Of a stretch of 18,745 nucleotides of DNA, positions 14,972-18,745 are shown piece by piece. A model generated the notes under the pieces. That model saw only the letters and a program-made list of their open reading frames with translations. It ran no database searches and was not told the origin of the DNA. Position 1 is the first letter of the stretch. Each line of letters opens with the position of its first letter. A program made the translations under genes and the position numbers. The DNA is from an uncultured Gammaproteobacteria bacterium (lineage in GTDB: Bacteria; Pseudomonadota; Gammaproteobacteria; Pseudomonadales; Pseudohongiellaceae): contig CAIYIP010000394.1 of assembly GCA_903926285.1 (NCBI GenBank), positions 1-18,745 on the forward strand, in the 5' to 3' direction.

Positions 14972-15383
14972 AATCCGCTAATCGTAATTGAATTCCGCGA
15001 AGAACCAGCCGTTATCGACGGTTTCACGAAGCTGCAGGCAGCCACCTATAAAGCGCTGTTCTGCTGGGCCATCTACGACGATGGCGCTCCCGCCCGAACT
15101 CGTGCACAAGGGCAGGCTCGATGCAATTTTCTTTGGGGATCTGTTCAGCCTGCCAATTCGCGAGCCGATATTCCGGATCCATCTTTCCAACCGCAAATAT
15201 GTTCCGGAGCAATTCAATCTGAAGTTGCTTGCAGAAGCCTGCGAAGGTTTTCCCGGCGCCGGGATAGAACAGGCTGTGCTATTGAAAATTTACGCTGTGC
15301 TCGGACACGACAAGCCGCTCGATGAGGCAATGTTGTTGCATGAGAGCACGAATACCTATCCGCTCTCCGTAACGAGGGGGTGA
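14972..15383 (+). pseudogene. AAA ATPase (Ycf46-like) relic with central domain deleted
   Basis: Two pieces of the same kind of protein lie in different frames. The frame from 14972 reads NPLIVIEFREEPAVIDGF, then TKLQAATYKALFCWAIYDDG, resembling the N-terminal region of Ycf46-like ATPases (Pro-x-Ile-Val-x-Glu-x-x-Glu-Glu ... Phe-x-Trp). Immediately after, in the frame of an ATG at 14988, comes LPPELVHKGRLDAIFFGDLF, then REPIFRIHL, EGFPGAGIEQAVLLKIYAVL and YPLSVT, the arginine-finger region and helical lid of the same family. Walker A and Walker B, which normally lie between, are absent. An intact member is around 500 residues. The frame at 14988-15383 is open for 131 residues and could be annotated as a gene, but its first 30 residues are out-of-frame sequence. 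A shifted frame beyond 15383 may hold more of the tail. Confidence 0.7.
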
Positions 15384-15545
15384 GCGCTTTGCCCATCGGC
15401 GAGACGGGGCAAAAATTGGTACGGCATCGGTGGATTAGTAGCGTTTCCTGTTATTGATCTTTCCCGAACCCTGATTTTTCAAAAGCTTTCTGACCTTCGA
15501 GCGCGTATCATTTTCACCATTGCAAAGCAGTGAGAGACCGCGACC

Positions 15546-15932
15546 ATGGCACTTGAGAAGCCTTACCAGAATATTCCCGGTACTACCGTGTTCGATGCGG
15601 ACATGTCACGCAAGGGCTACCACCTGAACCAGTTCTGTATGTCGCTTATCAAAGCCGAGAATCGTGCGCGCTTTCTTGCCGATGAACGTGTTTATGTTGA
15701 TGAATGGCCCATGAGCGAAGAACAGAAGCTAGCGGTGCTCGCGCGCGACTACAACAAGTGTATCGCCAACGGTGCCAACATCTATTTTCTCGCTAAATTG
15801 TTCTATACCGACAAAACTCCGTTTGAACGTGGCGTATCGACGATGACTAACATGGGGCCAGAAGAATACCGCCTGATGATGCTGGGCGGGGGGCGCTCCA
15901 TCGAAGGCAATCGGTACATCGGAGAAAAATGA
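15546..15932 (+). CDS. ligA: Protocatechuate 4,5-dioxygenase-type alpha subunit
   Basis: This 128-residue protein is the small subunit of a class III extradiol ring-cleavage dioxygenase. It is all-helical, with GTTVFDADMSRKGYHLNQFC near the start, then KAENRARFLADERVYVDEW and GANIYFLAKLF. The C-terminal part carries GVSTMTNMGPEEYRLMMLGGGR. It caps the active site of the LigB subunit; Sphingobium LigA is about 139 residues. It overlaps ligB by four bases, matching the obligate pairing. Substrate could be protocatechuate, gallate or a related catechol carboxylate; sequence alone does not decide. Only a weak GAGAG lies before the ATG. Its neighbours include no other enzymes of the meta-cleavage path. 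Confidence 0.9.
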   Translation: MALEKPYQNIPGTTVFDADMSRKGYHLNQFCMSLIKAENRARFLADERVYVDEWPMSEEQKLAVLARDYNKCIANGANIYFLAKLFYTDKTPFERGVSTMTNMGPEEYRLMMLGGGRSIEGNRYIGEK

Positions 15933-16771
15933 TGGCGCGTATTAGTTCAGCGGTATTTTCCTCACATATCCCAGCCGTTGGCGCCGCAATTGATCTTGGC
16001 ACTACGCAGAATGATTACTGGGCGCCGGCGTTCAAGGGTTTCGAATTTTCCAAACAGTGGGAAGCTGAAAACACCCCGGACGTCATCATCCTGGTCTACA
16101 ACGATCACGCCAGCGCATTCGACTTGCGCGTGATCCCGACCTTTGGCATTGGTTGCAGCGAGCAGTTTGAAAGTGCAGATGAAGGTTGGGGGCCACGTCC
16201 GGTGCCACCGGTGATCGGCCACCCTGATCTCGCGTGGCATATCGCGCAGTCTGTTATCGAAGATGATTTCGACCTGACGATTTGTAACGACTTCAAAGTC
16301 GACCATGGCCTGACCGTGCCGCTGTCTTTAATGTTCGGCAAGCCCCAAAAGTGGCCGTGCCGGGTGATCCCGTTCATGGTTAATGTGGTGCAGTATCCAC
16401 CGCCGTCCGGCAGGCGCTGTTTTGCGCTTGGCAAGTCATTGCGCAAGGCCGTGGAATCGTTCGATGAAAATCTCAACGTACAAATCTGGGGCACAGGCGG
16501 TATGAGCCATCAGTTGCAGGGCGCACGTGCCGGACTCATCAATCGCGAATGGGATAACAAGTTCCTCAACTTGTTGGTTAAGGACCCGGAAGAGCTGACC
16601 AAAATCACCCACACTGAATACATTCGCGAGGCCGGATCGGAAGGCATCGAGCTGGTCATGTGGTTGATCGCGAGGGCGGCGCTGGGCGCACAGGTCAATG
16701 AAATCCACCGCTTTTACCACGTACCAGCGTCGAACTGCGCACTGGGTCATCTGATTCTCGAAAAGGCGTAA
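15929..16771 (+). CDS. ligB: Protocatechuate 4,5-dioxygenase-type beta (catalytic) subunit
   Basis: This 280-residue protein is the iron-bearing subunit of the class III extradiol dioxygenase. Counting from the first Met, the Fe(II) ligands are H13 (VFSSHIP), H60 (VYNDHASAF) and E241 (SEGIELVMW), and the catalytic base is H194 (GTGGMSHQLQG). These match H12, H61, E242 and H195 of Sphingobium LigB. The enzyme opens the aromatic ring of a catechol carboxylate using molecular oxygen, in the cytoplasm. The start is a double ATG at 15929 or 15932; the first overlaps the ligA stop as ATGA. It is followed after 10 bases by the site-2 protease-like gene. All key residues are present, so it should be active. 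Confidence 0.93.
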   Translation: MMARISSAVFSSHIPAVGAAIDLGTTQNDYWAPAFKGFEFSKQWEAENTPDVIILVYNDHASAFDLRVIPTFGIGCSEQFESADEGWGPRPVPPVIGHPDLAWHIAQSVIEDDFDLTICNDFKVDHGLTVPLSLMFGKPQKWPCRVIPFMVNVVQYPPPSGRRCFALGKSLRKAVESFDENLNVQIWGTGGMSHQLQGARAGLINREWDNKFLNLLVKDPEELTKITHTEYIREAGSEGIELVMWLIARAALGAQVNEIHRFYHVPASNCALGHLILEKA

Positions 16772-16781
16772 TACTGCACTC

Positions 16782-17432
16782 ATGATATATCTGCTGTTCC
16801 AGGGCCAAGCTGCGCTGTTTGTGATCATCCTTGTCGCCATCGTAATTTCGCTGACGTTTCATGAATTCGGCCATGCGATCACTGCAAAATTTTATGGCGA
16901 CGACACGGCGCAAAAAGCCGGGCGCCTGACGCTTAATCCTGTCGCGCACATAGATCCAATGGGTTTGCTGATGGTGGCACTTATTGGTTTTGGTTATGCT
17001 AAACCAGTGCCGACCAACCCGAATAATTTCCGCTCAAGATGGGCGAGCATGTTTGTGTCGGCCGCGGGTCCGGCGATGAATCTACTGATCGCAATCGTTG
17101 CGATCAACTTTTATGCCTTGGGTGTGGCGAATGGCTGGAGCATCACGCAAAGTGACGGTGCGCAGGTGTTCTTTGTTTACCTGGCGCTGATCAACATGAT
17201 TCTGATGCTCTTTAATTTGATTCCGATTGGTGCTTTGGACGGACACTATATTTTGCCTTATTTCCTGCCCAAAAAACTGGCGCAGGACTATCGCTACTGG
17301 AATCAGCGCTACGGCAATCGTTTGCTATTGGGGCTGATTGTGCTGAGCGTGGTGGGAGTGCCGGTTTTCAGCTATATAGCGAATTTCGGCGAATCGTTAT
17401 TGCCCTTTATAACCTTTATCTCGATTACATAA
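16782..17432 (+). CDS. Site-2 protease-like membrane metalloprotease (M50)
   Basis: This 216-residue integral membrane protein carries H27-E28-F-G-H31 in its first long helix and N145-x2-P-x4-L-D153-G (FNLIPIGALDGHYIL) in a later helix. These are the zinc-binding signatures of M50 site-2 proteases. AGPAMN around residues 95-100 is also typical. It lacks PDZ and CBS domains, making it a minimal member like the bacterial Rip-type short forms. Substrates of such short members are mostly unknown; they cleave proteins within the membrane. It begins 10 bases after ligB, with only a weak ribosome site. Co-transcription is likely, but a functional tie to ring cleavage is not established. Confidence 0.9.
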   Translation: MIYLLFQGQAALFVIILVAIVISLTFHEFGHAITAKFYGDDTAQKAGRLTLNPVAHIDPMGLLMVALIGFGYAKPVPTNPNNFRSRWASMFVSAAGPAMNLLIAIVAINFYALGVANGWSITQSDGAQVFFVYLALINMILMLFNLIPIGALDGHYILPYFLPKKLAQDYRYWNQRYGNRLLLGLIVLSVVGVPVFSYIANFGESLLPFITFISIT

Positions 17433-17926
17433 GCCAGGATACATCGGCAGTGGCAATTGTGTGTCGGACATCCGTCTCGTGCGAGCGCTGCTCAATATCG
17501 GAATCAATAATCTTCGTTAGGAATGTATTGAATTCAATGCCGCGATGCTGGCGCGGGGCAGGGCGGAGGCGCAGCGACAGGAAGTAGCGCATGTCATGCT
17601 GTTCAAGCAAGCCGATATTGCGCGCTGGCAACCGCAAACAAGGTATGAGGTCGGGCTTGCCTGGAATCAGGCAGAATCAAGTCGACTCATATGTTGGCAG
17701 CGTGGTGCAAATCAAAGCCGGAGCCCACCATCGTATTCCGGCACATGACACCGGCATTTTGTGTGCGCAGGGTTGGCTGAAACTGACTTTGCCCTGCGAC
17801 TGCAAACCCACAGCAGAATATCTGCGCTGGTGTTACTGCTTTATTATCCCTTTGCCCTGACAGCTGTACGCCCTGTACTATCAGGCCTGAAAGAATAAAA
17901 ACGCCACACTCCCCGGGGGATCAAAA
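17433..17926. other. Long gap with no recognised gene
   Basis: Nearly 500 bases hold no gene I can name. Frames on both strands are open for 60-89 codons (for example + 17591-17860, and - 17425-17637 with RYFLSLRLRPAPRQHRGIEF), but none resembles a known family and none has a convincing ribosome site. TTGCCC (17852-17857) and TACTAT (17876-17881), 18 bases apart, could be a weak promoter for the dehydrogenase that starts at 17927. Confidence 0.5.
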
Positions 17927-18745
17927 ATGCGTAGCTCGATAATCTCAGTTCTATCTGTCATGACGGTGGTCGTGGCTGCAGGTCTTGCTGGTTGTAGTAA
18001 CGACGCCAGTGTGGCGCCCGGTAATACCGAAGTGGCCGCTGCTCCGGAAAGCGCGGCACCTGAAAATGCCGCAACCGGAATTTCCTCAGCCGGGGACGCA
18101 GGCCAGTGGATGTCCTACGGCCACGACTACAGCGAGCAGCGTTACAGTCCGCTCAGCCAGATCACGCCGGACAACATCAGCCAGTTGGGTCTTGCCTGGT
18201 TTGGCGATCTTGCCGAGCGCGGTGGCAGCTATGAGACGACGCCGGTGGTTGTCGATGGTCGTATTTATGTCACTTCTCCCTGGAGCAAGGTCTACGCATT
18301 TGACGCAAAGACAGGCGTGCAACTCTGGAAATATGATCCGAAAGTGCCCGGTGAATGGGCCGTAAATCTCTGCTGCGGCATCGTGAATCGCGGTGTTGCG
18401 GTGTGGGAGAACAAGGTAATTTTTGGCACGCTCGACGGGCGCCTGGTAGCAGTAAATGCCGAGAACGGCGAGCGGGTCTGGGAAGTGCAGGCGACCGATC
18501 GCTCCAAGCAACTTTCGATCACCGGCGCGCCACGTATTGCCAATGGTCGCATCTACATTGGCGAGGCGGGTTCCGAGTTTCATCAGCGCGGTTACCTCGC
18601 GGCCTACGATGCCAACGACGGCAAGGAACTGTGGCGCTGGTGGGCCGTACCGGGCGATCCTGCGCTGGGTTTCGAACAACCTGAACTTGAGATGGCCGCC
18701 GCAACCTGGAAGGGTGAGTGGTGGAAAACAGGCGGCGGTGGCACA
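17927..18745 (+). CDS. PQQ-dependent alcohol dehydrogenase, lipoprotein form (5' part)
   Basis: 273 residues are visible before the window ends, out of perhaps 600-700. The start has GGGGGA about 7 bases upstream. Residues 1-23 form a lipoprotein signal with lipobox L20-A-G-C23. An Ala-rich linker to about residue 58 follows. The quinoprotein propeller begins with DYSEQRYSPLSQITPDNISQ and YETTPVVVDGRIYV. The adjacent C149-C150 (NLCCGIVNRG) is the rare disulfide that stacks on PQQ. GSEFHQRGYLAAYDANDGKE and MAAATWKGEWWKTGGGGT are conserved repeats of this family. It would oxidise alcohols in the periplasm and pass electrons to a cytochrome. Whether a C-terminal haem domain follows cannot be seen. 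The lipid anchor is unusual, as most relatives are soluble. Confidence 0.92.
   Translation, partial: MRSSIISVLSVMTVVVAAGLAGCSNDASVAPGNTEVAAAPESAAPENAATGISSAGDAGQWMSYGHDYSEQRYSPLSQITPDNISQLGLAWFGDLAERGGSYETTPVVVDGRIYVTSPWSKVYAFDAKTGVQLWKYDPKVPGEWAVNLCCGIVNRGVAVWENKVIFGTLDGRLVAVNAENGERVWEVQATDRSKQLSITGAPRIANGRIYIGEAGSEFHQRGYLAAYDANDGKELWRWWAVPGDPALGFEQPELEMAAATWKGEWWKTGGGGT

Noticed and set aside
14978..15217. Reverse frame ending LQLRETVDNGWFFAEFNYD, which looks protein-like
   Set aside because: It lies codon-for-codon opposite the ATPase relic, whose forward reading matches a known family. Antisense frames of real genes often look this way.

Overview
The window looks like chromosomal DNA of a Gammaproteobacterium, most likely an uncultivated marine lineage. 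This rests on family content: SapC, DUF3237, DUF748/AsmA-like, DUF6152, class III LigAB and a quinoprotein dehydrogenase. It also rests on scattered GGGGACAG-type repeats of the kind linked to REP-associated tyrosine transposases in this class. The taxon is inferred, not shown. No rRNA, tRNA, CRISPR array, intact transposase or prophage was seen.

Layout. 1-1474 (-): a ThuA-like exported protein, cut at the window edge, behind a c-type haem protein with a C-terminal CxxCH. 1480-1790: divergent intergenic region holding a 31-bp tandem repeat. 1791-3118 (+): SapC-family protein overlapping a Tat-exported DUF3237 protein. 3152-3943 (-): exported protein of an uncharacterised family, called here the partner domain. 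4150-7179 (+): large DUF748/AsmA-like protein. 7346-8056 (-): pirin. 8057-8649: decayed DNA with a formylglycine-generating-enzyme fragment. 8650-9741 (-): exported protein fusing DUF6152 to a partner domain. 9900-10034 (-): tiny GlsB/YeaQ-like membrane protein. 10307-10933 (+): DTW-domain protein. 11105-12342 (-): overlapping pair of a free DUF6152 protein and a partner-domain protein. 12501-13415 (+): exported alpha/beta hydrolase. 13641-14585 (-): PepSY-type membrane protein. 14586-15545: decayed DNA with an internally deleted AAA ATPase. 15546-17432 (+): LigA, LigB and a site-2 protease-like protein. 17927-end (+): quinoprotein alcohol dehydrogenase with a lipoprotein signal, cut by the window end.

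The gene set points to oxidative breakdown of small organic or aromatic molecules in the periplasm (PQQ enzyme, cytochrome, esterase-like hydrolase) and ring cleavage in the cytoplasm (LigAB). Many exported proteins here have no known function.

The most interesting signal is the DUF6152/partner-domain set. Within about 9 kb the partner domain appears three times: alone, fused behind DUF6152, and as a separate gene overlapping a DUF6152 gene. Both DUF6152 copies are predicted to mature to an N-terminal His-His-Ser, with another histidine at mature position 29 in each, which suggests a metal site. Second in interest are the repeats: tandem 31-mers, an inverted pair of GGGGACAG arms, a long snap-back element and isolated copies, all between genes and all without a transposase in the window.
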